Source of the DNA: Brugia malayi
Taxonomy: Eukaryota; Nematoda; Chromadorea; Rhabditida; Onchocercidae
NCBI RefSeq assembly: GCF_000002995.4
Contig: NW_025062476.1
Span: 8,430,501-8,494,500, forward strand
DNA length: 64,000 bases
Direction: 5' to 3'
Shown here: positions 39,414-49,987 of the stretch, in pieces
How positions within the stretch are numbered: position 1 is the stretch's first letter
Layout: every line of letters begins with the position of its first letter
Position numbers and translations under genes: made by a program
Notes under the pieces: model-generated
The model's database searches: none
Told to the model about the DNA's origin: nothing
Seen by the model: only the letters and a program-made list of their open reading frames with translations

Positions 39414-40756
39414 CACGAAGTTCCTCTAATATAATACTATCCAGAAATCGAAATTTACAGCCTGTTAAGATTGATAACACAAATTCTTTTTAACCAACTT
39501 CAATATTATATCTAACTGAAATCATTGCGCTCTTGTTTTAATTTAATATGTAAGATTTCGGTAAAATTGTTTCAATTAAAGTTCTAGAATAGAAATGAAA
39601 GCACAAATCTAAAATAATATGCAAATATCAAACAGAAGGTGGGCATAAAATTTATGCAAAAGAACTAACAATTTTTTTAGAAGAGGGATCTTTTTGATTA
39701 ACGGGATGAAATTACCACTGTTTCATCTACAAATAAATTTGATGAAGCAAAATATATCTAAATACCTTGTAAGACTTGCTTAAAAAATTCGATGTAAAAT
39801 ATTTTATTAAATATAAACTTTGGAATTTAATATGAAATCTTATAATATTCATAGACCTCAACGTTATTATTTTATGATGAAAGGATTATATGAAAAAGTA
39901 GAACAAATTATAACTATTCAAGCATTTCTAAACATATCCATATATGGTATTGAGAAAGAAATAGACAAACATTAATTTAATATTGAATCTCATAATATTC
40001 ATAGGACATAGCAATACATCCATAACGCACTTACAAATGTATATGCATTTGTATATGATAAAGAAAGTAGGAAAGTGAATATATATTTCACAAATTTTAA
40101 ACCAATAAAATTAGAGTCCATTAAGGATATCAAAAAGCACTTCATGAAACAATGTGGTCTAAAGTACTTACTTCATATGATATATGAATAAGGCCTTCAG
40201 CACCTATTAAAGTGTGCAAGACTTATAAATTATTCAATAACAGCGTGACTTTAAAAACAATCTAAATTTTGCATAACATTAATCTTTAAAATATGACTTA
40301 ATGGACTTACTATTTTCACTACAGCGCAGAAAACTGGTTGTTAATCAATTTTCGAACGAATATGAATTCAAAAAGTGTTCAATTGGTTCCTTAGTATTAG
40401 CATGAAAGAATCACTTCCAAGAATACTTAGGTTATATCCCTAGCTGAAATAATTCAGGTCAAGTTAAGACAATATGCAGTAGAGTCAGGGAAGAAAGAAA
40501 CTATAATATAATGAAGTATAACAAGATATGCAAATAGAAAAAGTGGTCGAAAAAGCATTGATAGTAAATCTTTTCAATCCTTTCTGCGGCTCGTAAATCC
40601 AAAAAGAAATAAATGCTTAAGAAGTAGTTGACCCATTAAATTTTTAAGAAATCTGAATTAATCTCACCTTATTAGCAAATATTTAGAAATTTCATGCGTC
40701 TATATCAAATAAAGAAGTATAGAACAAACTATCCGTTCATCAAAGTGGTACAATTT
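39414..40756. other. Convergent intergenic region
   Basis: It lies between the 3' ends of trehalase 2 (plus) and the cortactin gene (minus), so it should hold both 3' UTRs. No gene is seen. Two imperfect copies of a 29-base AT-rich element lie at 39826 and 39976 (3 mismatches). Confidence 0.65.
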
Positions 40757-43700
40757 CTATCGCAATTCGACGTAATTTGCTGGAAACAAACCATATTGCC
40801 CGTTACAAAGCCCCCGCCACCAACCAGTATCAACCTAAATGGTGCTAATTTACATAACATTACAAAACTCCTAATAAACATATACATTACTGAAGAAAGC
40901 AAGTTAAAAAACTAATAAAATCAGCAGGATTTGAGTAAAAATGTACTTTATAGAAATGTATTTTGTAAGAAAAACTTGTTTCGAATCGAAAATAAACTTA
41001 TGAAGAAGTTGCTTATACAAGAAAGAATTCTACCATATTAAACAAAAACTACCTGATCAATATTGGTGATGATATCATCAGGATCAAAGCTGATTTCGTC
41101 ATCGTCTTGCTTCTGATAATCGTAAATAGCAACAGCTGTAAGACCTGTAGAACTAAGTGGGTGCGTTGGTGATGAAAGTGGATCACTTACCGCTGTTATT
41201 TTTGATTGTCCTCTCTGAAAAAAAAGTAGCGTTTTAAATGTTGCATTGCTATAGAAAATGTTATACTTAAAATGAAGAAACCATAACTGCAATGTACATG
41301 TAATAATAACCTGTCTGGAAATAAACAGCAAGAAAAAATAAATAGTGAAATAAACATCAGTACAAAATATAAGAAAAAAAAAAATAATAGGTACGAATTT
41401 TTGATGCGACTGCACAGTCATTCACATAACAGAAAAATAGAGAAACTGGTGAAATACAGATGCAGAATAGGAATTGAAAAGGAAAAAGCAAGCAAGTAAG
41501 AAACACTAGTATAATTTTTAAAAAAAAATGAAAAAAAAAAAAACCTTTACATAAAGGAACTAAGACTTAACCAAAAGTCTACTTAAAAACGAACTTCAGT
41601 AATTAAAAAATTTGTCTAACAATAAAGATTACAGTTCTAAAGAAAATACTCCCATTGTTGCTTTGCAAATAATCTGATGAGCAAAGCTTTAATTAATAAA
41701 AAACTACACCTCTAAAGAAGACTCATCATGTCTTTCATTATACCCAGTAACCGTCTCCGATAGTAGCGACTGCGTTATAGGTGCTGGTGGCGGTACTGCG
41801 TTATCTCCCGGTACTACATCATACCTATTTCCACTTAGCATTCCTTCTTCAGTTGTTAATCCCTTTGTCTGAAAATAAAGAACGATACTTCTAAGGAAAA
41901 TAGCTTTGGTTTAGTGGAACAAAAGCTTCAGTTTGAAGGCAAACTAATAACTTAAAATAAACAAGGACATACGCAAAGACTTCCTCTACTACCTCTGAGT
42001 GAGCTGATAAGTGTGCAAAGTTGTTCTGCAATTCATTATTCCAATTTTGGACATTTTCACTCCTTTCAACATTATGTGGAGCATAACGTTCCATTCCGTT
42101 GAAAAGTTTATTAGATGAAAGATTGAAAAGTGGCAATTTGACAGGTTGGGGTGGAGAATTCTCCGATGTAACGATATTTTTATGCAGCTCAATAGAAGTT
42201 TCACGTTTGGCAGGAGATCCAGCTATTCCAGGCATTATAGCTACGGCTCCAGCTGGAGCACGAGAATGTCGTTTAGGAGCGCCTAAAATATTACCAAATT
42301 TTATGGAGCTATAATTTCTAAAACATAAGCGCTGAAAAAAAAATTACCTCCAGTATGGTGCAACTGCTCATGCTTCCGTATTTCTTCTCTAACTGCTTCC
42401 GGATCCATCTGCAGTTCTGTCATAAATTCTTAGAAATCAGAGAGAAAAAGTGCGAAAACGTATTGAAAATTTTTCCCGACAATATCCAATGAGAAAAAGT
42501 TTAATTATATAACATGACCCCTTGCTAAAGTTTACATCAAATAAATGTTTAAATATTTTCCATTTAGGTTTTAATTTGTTCAGTATTAAGCATAATCTTT
42601 TATGAATTAAAATTCGTATTCTTGATTAATGATTTTTGACCTGTTGCTCTAGTTCTTCACGTCGTCTCCACTCCTCAGCGATTTTTTTCTGTCTTTCTTC
42701 CTCTTCCTTTTCCCTTTGCTTGCGTAGTTCTTCATCTTCCCGTTTTCGACGTTCACGCTCTTGCTGCACTTTTTCGTCATTCTACAAAGGGAAAAAATCC
42801 ACGCACTTCCTATCTGTATAATATGCAAAAGATAAAAATCGAAAAGAACAAAAATTTGCATAATCAATTAAAACTACAACGTTATAATAACATACTAGCC
42901 AAACTCAGCATATGAGAACTTTAAGCTTAATTTTCCAAAGACTTTCGAGAACACACCTCATCAACTGAAAGTTGTTCAAATTTAGCACGTAAATTTAAAG
43001 CCATTCCTTTTGGTGTAACAGGTACAGCATTCTTCTTCGGTGTTTGTTCTTTTTCTGAAAAGTTATGATGCAAACATTATCACATGATTATCAACATAAC
43101 ATCCCAAAACACCAAATCCCAAATCAATTTTTAAGTTCACAGTTGAAATCTTCATTATAATCTTAAATGAATCTATTAACATACAATAATAAAAATAAAT
43201 ATTTGCTACCATAGGGGCTCTTTTCATACTAAAAACTACACATCGAATTTACAAAGATGATCGAATCATCTCCACAGTTTCAATACATGTAAATTTTCAC
43301 GAATGTTGCCTTTAGCATAGTTCTCGCTTTCCTTTTGAGCAAGATCATCATACTGCTGATAGCCTATTGCCGATTTATCCTGTCTGTCTTCTTGTAAACC
43401 AAAACGACCACCAAAACCTTTTTTATAATCTAGAATTTAGGAATATTTTGAACAATATTACCACAGAACTTAATAAGAAACACAAAATCTAGTTATGTCT
43501 TACCTGTTTGGCTTTCATGTTTGTTCAATTTTTCATAATCATCCCAACCAACAGCGCTTTTATCCTTTCTGTCCTCTTGGATACCGAATTTTCCCCCAAA
43601 TCCTTTTTTATAATCTAAAATTTATTGAACATTACAGAAGTGTTAAAACATAAATCAAAACTCGCTGGAAATTATGGTTTAAGATGCTTTAGAGCAGTAA

Positions 43701-46527
43701 AAGAATTTTTGAAATACCTACCTACTTGACTTTGATGGGTGGCTAACATTTCATGCTCATCCCAGCCAACTGCACTTTTATCTTTACGATCTTCCTGAAC
43801 ACCAAATTTACCACCAAACCCCTTCTTGTAATCTGGAATTTATTAATCATTTATATAACAAATGTTTTAAAAAACATAAAAGTTAAGAAACCCTTTAAAA
43901 CTCTTGAATGATACCTATTTGGCTTTCATGCTGCTGTAGTTTTTCATGTTCTTCCCATCCATGTGCACTTTTATCTTTGCGGTCTTCTTGAACACCGAAT
44001 TTTCCACCGAAACCTTTCTTATAATCTGTAAAAAACTGCCCTAAAATCTTTCATTCACATAGTCTTAAGATTCAAAATTTAAAGAGAAAAAAAAAATCTA
44101 TTCTGAAGTTTGCAGAAGATAATCTACAATTTAAAAGTTCATCAACAAGCCCAATACCTGTTTGGCTCTCATGTTGTGGAAGTTTCTCCTGTTCCTCCCA
44201 ACCAAGTGCACTTTTATCTTTCCTGTCAACTTCAACTCCATATTTTCCACCAAAACCTTTCGCATAATCTGAAAATCGAAATTAAAATAGCAAAGTAATA
44301 AATCAAGAGGATACAATAACTTCAAGTTACTATAATATAAGCAAAAAGAACAAATTTTTTGTAAACCATATCTTGCGTGAGAAAATCACAATATTTAAAT
44401 TTATCTTAGGATCCTTAAAATATAATAAGTGAAAAGGATGATATAAAACAACAGAACATGGAATTTTCCTAAAATTTTGGGAAAAGAAAGAGAAAAAAAA
44501 CTTATGAGTTATTAACTTTTCACCTTTTCAATCCAGCTTAATTCGAACACCACTAAGAATGTGGACAACAAAGATACATAAAGCAAATTATTTAGAAAAA
44601 CAATAGTGAATAAATCAAAAAATCACTATAAGTGACTGTGAATTATTCTATAAATATATCGCAGACAACAAGAAAAGTCCTGAAAAGGGTTAATCATTGG
44701 CTCTTTTAACTATATTGTGAAGTGAAATAAGAAACAAATAAACACTCACTACTTCCTTACCTCTCTTCCTATTTCACAACCAACTCCTCTTTCTTATCTG
44801 TTGTTTGCATAAAATCAAAACTTCTCTACTGTCTGCAGTTGTTTATCATGTTATGGCATCCATTCATTTCTATTAAAATTGGTCTTTCGTGGACCATTTT
44901 TAGGACAAGTGAACTAAGAGTAAATTAAAACCACGAGAAAACTGTCTGCGATATAAAGTCACTTTATATCTCACTATTAAATATTTTGGATAAAAGTATG
45001 GAATTCTACTGTTCAGCTCTTGTGAGATATTTGTGAGATACTATGAGTCTATGGAATATTTTCTCATTAACAATGGGAAGAGAAACAAACACATAACAAA
45101 ATAAAAGACAAAAAGAACTAAGGAAGAGGAGAAAAAGAAAGACGAGAAAGCATGATCCTCAATATTTTCTTTACCTATTTGACTTTCATGTTTAGAAAGA
45201 GCCATCTTTTCATCCCAACCATGAGCACTTTTATCCTTCCGATCCAATTCAACACCATATCTCCCACCGAAACCTTTAGCGTAATCTTTCTGCGATGAAT
45301 GTTTGTCTACCTTCCCAGCGTATTCCCATGTTTTGGCACACTGAAAAACATAACTTTAAAATAATTTTGTAATAAAAGCTTACTTAAGTCAACAAAATGG
45401 GGAAGAGAACTGAACAAGTGTTGAATTGAAAACATGAATATAAAGTGATAAAGACCTTATCCATGCGATCCCTCTGCACGCCAAATTTGCCACCATATCC
45501 TTCACTTGCTTTTGGCATTTCTGATGCTTTTTTGGCCTATAATACAAAAATTAATAAGCATGTAGATCTTCTATCTTGCCGAAAACCTATTGCAGTAAGT
45601 CGGTTTTTGATTCTGATATTATGGAAATATAATATAAGCTGTATCATAAAACAGTTCATAAAATTGTTGCTGTATCAGTTTTTTACTAATAACCAAACAA
45701 TGAAGAACCAAAAAACAAGTCAGAAATCAAACAAAATAGCTCAGAAACTAGTTGTCTGAAAGATGAATGTAATGCAAATTAAATCAACTATTAATAAGCA
45801 CATAGATCTTTTATCTTGCCGAGAACTTATTGCAGTAAGTCGGTTTTTGATTTTAAAAAAAAAAGAGACAACAAAGATTTACTTTTATCAGACCGTCGCT
45901 TTTAATTACATCTTTACGTAACTGATCTAATGAAACCGATTCCAGATGACCAGATCCTTCAACAGTCTTCGCACCCCAGCGACTTTCTTTTTCATTTACA
46001 TCATTCTGGAAACACAATCGTTTTATAATAAAAATAACAATTTCCATAGCACAATTCTGTAAATGATTCTTTAGATGAAAATCTAATCCTACTTTAGGAA
46101 TGCCAAATTTTTGAACCAGCTATAACGTGACTGGATTTTCATGAAGGTTTTCTCGATAATGTCTTCAAAAAAGAGTATATATCACTTGCTAAGCCTTTTA
46201 CATTATATTTCGACCTCGACCTCAATTTACCGACCGATTATGCAGTTGAACAAGACGAGTATTCCTTTCATAATACAAACGACATCTAAAATTTTATCCC
46301 CTCCCGTTAGAAAACCGCAGCTCAGTTTGCTGATGAAAGTTTCTTCGAAATGCTAAGCCCTAATCGCATGTTCAAAATGGGAGGATATGCTATATAAGAT
46401 AAATCTTGCACCAGTTCGGAAAACCTACGATAAAGTCTGGGTCCGTATCCCAATCATCTACTCCTCCCTCTTGCTGCTTTAACTTCTCATTTTGCGTTAG
46501 ATTTACGGTAACTTGCGCACGCCACAT
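40757..46527 (-). CDS. CTTN: Cortactin orthologue (16 exons)
   Basis: Actin-binding scaffold that activates Arp2/3 and stabilises branched filaments at the cell cortex. Exons: 46527-46429, 46005-45883, 45536-45456, 45340-45175, 44268-44158, 44025-43915, 43832-43722, 43614-43504, 43429-43301, 43054-42957, 42781-42641, 42408-42348, 42282-41993, 41868-41710, 41214-41053, 40834-40757, giving 676 residues. The N terminus MWRA and the acidic DDWDTDPDF (about 24-32) match the NTA region that contacts Arp2/3. Seven 37-residue cortactin repeats follow (typically [18 protein letters not shown]); exons 5-8 encode exactly one repeat each. Then come a highly charged helical segment (about 381-427, [20 protein letters not shown]), a low-complexity linker with PPPAP, and a C-terminal SH3 domain (about 621-676, [19 protein letters not shown] and [20 protein letters not shown]). 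Mammalian cortactin has 6.5 repeats. The assignment is very secure; the symbol is used by orthology. Confidence 0.96.
45550..45852. repeat. Imperfect 63-bp direct repeat in cortactin intron 2
   Basis: Copies at 45550-45612 and 45790-45852 differ at 5 of 63 positions and start exactly 240 bases apart. The core includes TCTTGCCGA and TTGCAGTAAGTCGGTTTTTG. The intervening sequence is not obviously repeated. The second copy ends just upstream of exon 2 on the plus-strand map. Confidence 0.9.
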
Positions 46528-46564
46528 TGAAACCACAGGCGAAATAAATGTACTCAGATTCGAT

Positions 46565-46576
46565 CTGAAACAGCAA
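46565..46576 (-). promoter_or_regulatory. Probable spliced-leader acceptor
   Basis: On the minus strand TTTGCTGTTTCAG precedes the cortactin start codon by 37 bases with no in-frame coding exon upstream. It could also be the acceptor of a 5' UTR intron. Confidence 0.5.
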
Positions 46577-46866
46577 ATATAAAAAGGAAGTTACAGTATG
46601 AAGAAAATATCACTGTAATTATTTCAGAAGCATTAACTTCAACAAGAAGGTATTCAATGTATGTTGACAACGCTAAAAACCGAAACCCGTGAAGATTCCA
46701 CGTGAAAATAGAAAATGAACGCGCCGACTCACATCACCCAATGTTTCGCTTTTCACTCTACTTCCTTACGCTGATTTCAACGGAACGAATTGCCACAGAA
46801 TGTCTCAGCTAAGCCCAAGCCACAACAATGCAATAAAATGACGGCAAGTATTCGGCGATTTAAATG

Positions 46867-46905
46867 TGATGCAGTCGGGAGTCATGCGGACTCTCGACTG
46901 CATCA
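46867..46905. repeat. 17-bp inverted repeat (hairpin) with 5-base loop
   Basis: Left arm 46867-46883 and right arm 46889-46905 pair over 17 positions with a single G-T wobble; the loop is ATGCG. It is far more GC-rich than its surroundings and stands about 340 bases upstream of the cortactin ATG. Confidence 0.93.
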
Positions 46906-47004
46906 AATTTTCCAAGATGTATGGCTTGAATGAGGAATGTAAGAGGAAGTTGAAAAAAAGTCGAATCTTTAAATGTCAGTAGGTTGTTTAAGCTTTATCA
47001 ATAC

Positions 47005-47008
<4 letters not shown>

Positions 47009-47062
<54 letters not shown>
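47009..47062. repeat. (TA)n microsatellite
   Basis: An uninterrupted TA run of about 54 bases. Confidence 0.97.
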
Positions 47063-47064
<2 letters not shown>

Positions 47065-47724
47065 ACGTTAGGGTTATAAAAAGAAAAAAAAAAATGAATC
47101 GTACAGACTTAATCCAACAAAAAAAGCCTCGGCACTTTCTCGGCTTCCAATAAAATCTTTTTTTATTAATGATTGAGATCGTCTTTATTCTTAGGTAGCC
47201 CAAATTAAATATCTGACAAATATGGAAATTAAATTCCTTATTTGATTTTCGTCTACAAAATTTCTAAAGCAGCTAGACTTTTGATGATTTTAACTTGTTT
47301 CAATTAAAAAATTTACAACTGTGCAATTCATTTCTCAGCTCTTATCAAAAAAAAAAAAAAAAAAAAAACATAAATGCTATACGCGTTTATCATATAAATT
47401 CTTAATTATTCTTTCCTAATTTCTTCTTCATTCCTTACCAAATCAGTTGTGCATGTAGTGCATATTGCTTATTTTGATTTATTTTTAAAACAAAAACTTT
47501 TAAAATCAAATTCAAAAACTCAAAAATTTGTATTGTTGGATTTTTTAGAGTACCTCTTTAATGTCTTGTCAGCACATAAATGAAAAAGAATATATTTTAT
47601 TAAGCAAAAGCGGAAAAATACAAAAATATTAATTCCTGTATTTATTAAAAGAACTGCTGAAATTTTTGAACAGTTGGGTCTTACTTTATTCCACGCAATA
47701 TTGACCACAAATAGCTGAATAAAA

Positions 47725-49968
47725 TTAGCAGAAAAGATGGTTTTTAGGATCAGTAATAAAATCATTAATTTTATCTGCAAACCATCTCGGATATTTCAAG
47801 TAGAAGTCATGGCCACCAAGCGAATGCTTCTCAATTCTGAAAAGTGTTCGTTGAATTGTCATATTCGTCACTAATATAAAAAATTTTGTCATACCATTTT
47901 TCCTTAAATTAAAGAAAAAAAAAAAAACTTTTTTCAACTATTTTGATCAATCGTTGCAATTGAAGCACATAAAATAATATCACAAATTACAATGAGTTCT
48001 TCAAAAACACACCTGCAATTGGTAAGTGCTGTTTCAAAGTACTTAGGATCAGCACAAAATCTATCCATACCGCCGGTCATAACCAAAACTGGAATCTTCA
48101 AATTGGGCAGCACATAGTCTGATGGAAAACGACCTCCCAGCAAATCGTAAACTCTAACAATTTTAGGAAATATATTGACATTTTGGAAAGTGATAATACT
48201 ATCTATTCTACCATTGGATTTCTTTGCATATATATGTACCAACAAATCTTGGTAATATTGATCTTAGTAGTATTAAAATTTTTAAAAAACTGATTTACTT
48301 TCTTATGTTCCGAAAAAAGAATAACTTCACTTTTCAATAAATTAATTCTTTCAAAACTATTATGAAGTGCTTGGAGCATCAATAAAGCTCGTTTAGCTTG
48401 ATTTTCAGAATATTTTCATGACATTAAACTAACTTAATTTAGTATTTGATTTTTCACATTCTAGCCCTAATCTACGTTAAGCTTACTTACTGTTGGACGA
48501 CATCACATAAATCAGCCCACTGTTTTTGAACAAATTCTTTTGGGTAATGCTTTAAATATACTTCAGTTGCATTTGGCAACCACTGATTTATGTTTCGCAT
48601 ACCTGAAGTATACAACTCATTATTTTTTATTCAATTTATAATTTGATCAATTTTTATTAGACAATTTAAACACTGAAATTTGAATACACAGTAGCAGTAT
48701 TTCAGTTACCATTGAAATGAAAAATATTAAGCTATTTGAAATTCAACAAAGATACACCGCGAAAAATGCGCGCTCCACGTTGATCAATTCGTGTAGCTGC
48801 GGCTAATAAAATGGCACCGTTGACTAGCTGTTTTCCTAGTCCAGCAACGTGGATTGCTGTTCGAGAACCTTCACTCCAGCCAAGTACTAAGAAGGGTGTC
48901 AAATTCAACTGCTGAAATGCAACAAAATATTTGACCTTTGAACTAACCTCTAAACAGACTAGTAAAATAAAAAATCAGCTAAGATAACTGTAATGATATT
49001 TTCGTGACGAAGATATATACATAATATTTTTCAAAATCTCATTTAATAGTTCCTTTTTAGACAGAATCATTGAGTGATGAGAGTGATTTAGCAAGTTTTG
49101 ATATTATTCCATATCCTATATGCACTATTTTTGAAATTCTTGAATCCTTCCAATGCAAGTAATATTTACCCAAACTCGAAACCACCGCAGTATTCCCTGT
49201 TTCCTACTTTTATGAGCTCAGTTAGATAATCAGCTGTCAAATTGTTTCACATCATTAATGTAATGTAAATTTATTATGTTGGGAGAAGCAAGACCTGCAT
49301 AAGCTTTATGCAGAAGGGTGCATCCTTCATACATCGATTTACTTCTTGTTGTCTGAAAGTTTCAATCAAAATTAATTACTTAAAATGAAAGGAATAGAGT
49401 TTCGAGATAGTGCAAATAATTAGACCGATGTATCAATGAGAAAAACAAATAATATCTCATTTATTAGTCTGAAGTAAATGCTGCCACAAAATACAAAGAG
49501 GAGAACTTACCGTTCTGGAGGACGACTTTTACCGTAACCAGGTGGATCGATGCAAATAATTGTATAATTATCAGCATTGAAAGCGTTCAGCAATTTTTCG
49601 GGAAAATCTTTTGCATAACAGCCTGTAATTTTTTCAAAAATATGTTATTCATTTCTTATAATTTGTTTGTACATAAAATTTTCAGGAAAATTTTGTGTCA
49701 AACTCTTATAAATGAAGACTCGAATACAAAAACAAATGACCCTTTTTAAAAATTCTTTAGCGAAATGGCAGAAAAAGCCTTTAAACCCACCAACTCCGCC
49801 ACAGATGAATAGCATAATATATTTTCCCGCACCATACCTACAGTAACCAATTTTCTGCTCATCAATTATTATGGTCAATTCAGCGATTTCATTATTCTTA
49901 ATTTCTTCATTTCCTCTATCATTTAACACCGTTTCACATTCATTCTTTGTCGATTTCGTATTTGTCAT
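47725..49968 (-). CDS. BPHL: Valacyclovir hydrolase-like (BPHL) alpha/beta hydrolase (7 exons)
   Basis: Serine esterase of the alpha/beta hydrolase fold; human BPHL cleaves alpha-amino-acid esters such as valacyclovir. Exons: 49968-49791, 49622-49511, 49352-49295, 48911-48758, 48602-48491, 48153-48013, 47836-47725, giving 288 residues, close to the family length. Seen in the sequence: IDPPGYGKSRPP (about 84-95), the nucleophile elbow GWSEG (Ser about 129), the acid in GGMDRFC (Asp about 235) and the base in GGHDFYL (His about 261), in correct order and spacing. In the human enzyme the residue after the serine is Asp and helps hold the amino group of the substrate; here it is Glu, a conservative change. 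The N terminus (MTNTKSTKNECETVLNDRG) is polar with no signal or clear mitochondrial leader, so a cytosolic location is likely. The natural substrate cannot be read from sequence. The symbol is by family; a related serine hydrolase remains possible. Confidence 0.88.
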
Positions 49969-49977
49969 TTTTTCTCT

Positions 49978-49987
49978 CTGAGAATAC
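49978..49987 (-). promoter_or_regulatory. Probable spliced-leader acceptor
   Basis: On the minus strand GTATTCTCAG is followed by nine bases and the ATG of the BPHL-like gene. The stretch upstream (49980-50011) repeats the octamer AGAATACC three times. Confidence 0.5.

Larger units (their letters stand above)
46577..47724. other. Intergenic region between BPHL-like and cortactin genes
   Basis: The two genes face the same way (minus) about 1.2 kb apart, which is long for a nematode operon spacer. It contains a hairpin at 46867-46905, a TA microsatellite at about 47009-47062 and an A-homopolymer at about 47348-47369. No gene is seen. Confidence 0.6.

Noticed and set aside
41038..41421. 127-residue minus-strand frame with a hydrophobic start
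   Set aside because: It is cortactin exon 15 read through its acceptor and donor; the SH3 domain continues in the exon at 40834-40757.
42636..42821. Serine/arginine-rich plus-strand frame
   Set aside because: It is antisense to the Glu/Arg/Lys-rich helical exon of cortactin (42781-42641).
47009..47062. Repeat arrays as possible CRISPR or satellite arrays
   Set aside because: They are simple TA, AC, ATTC and CA microsatellites with no spacers.
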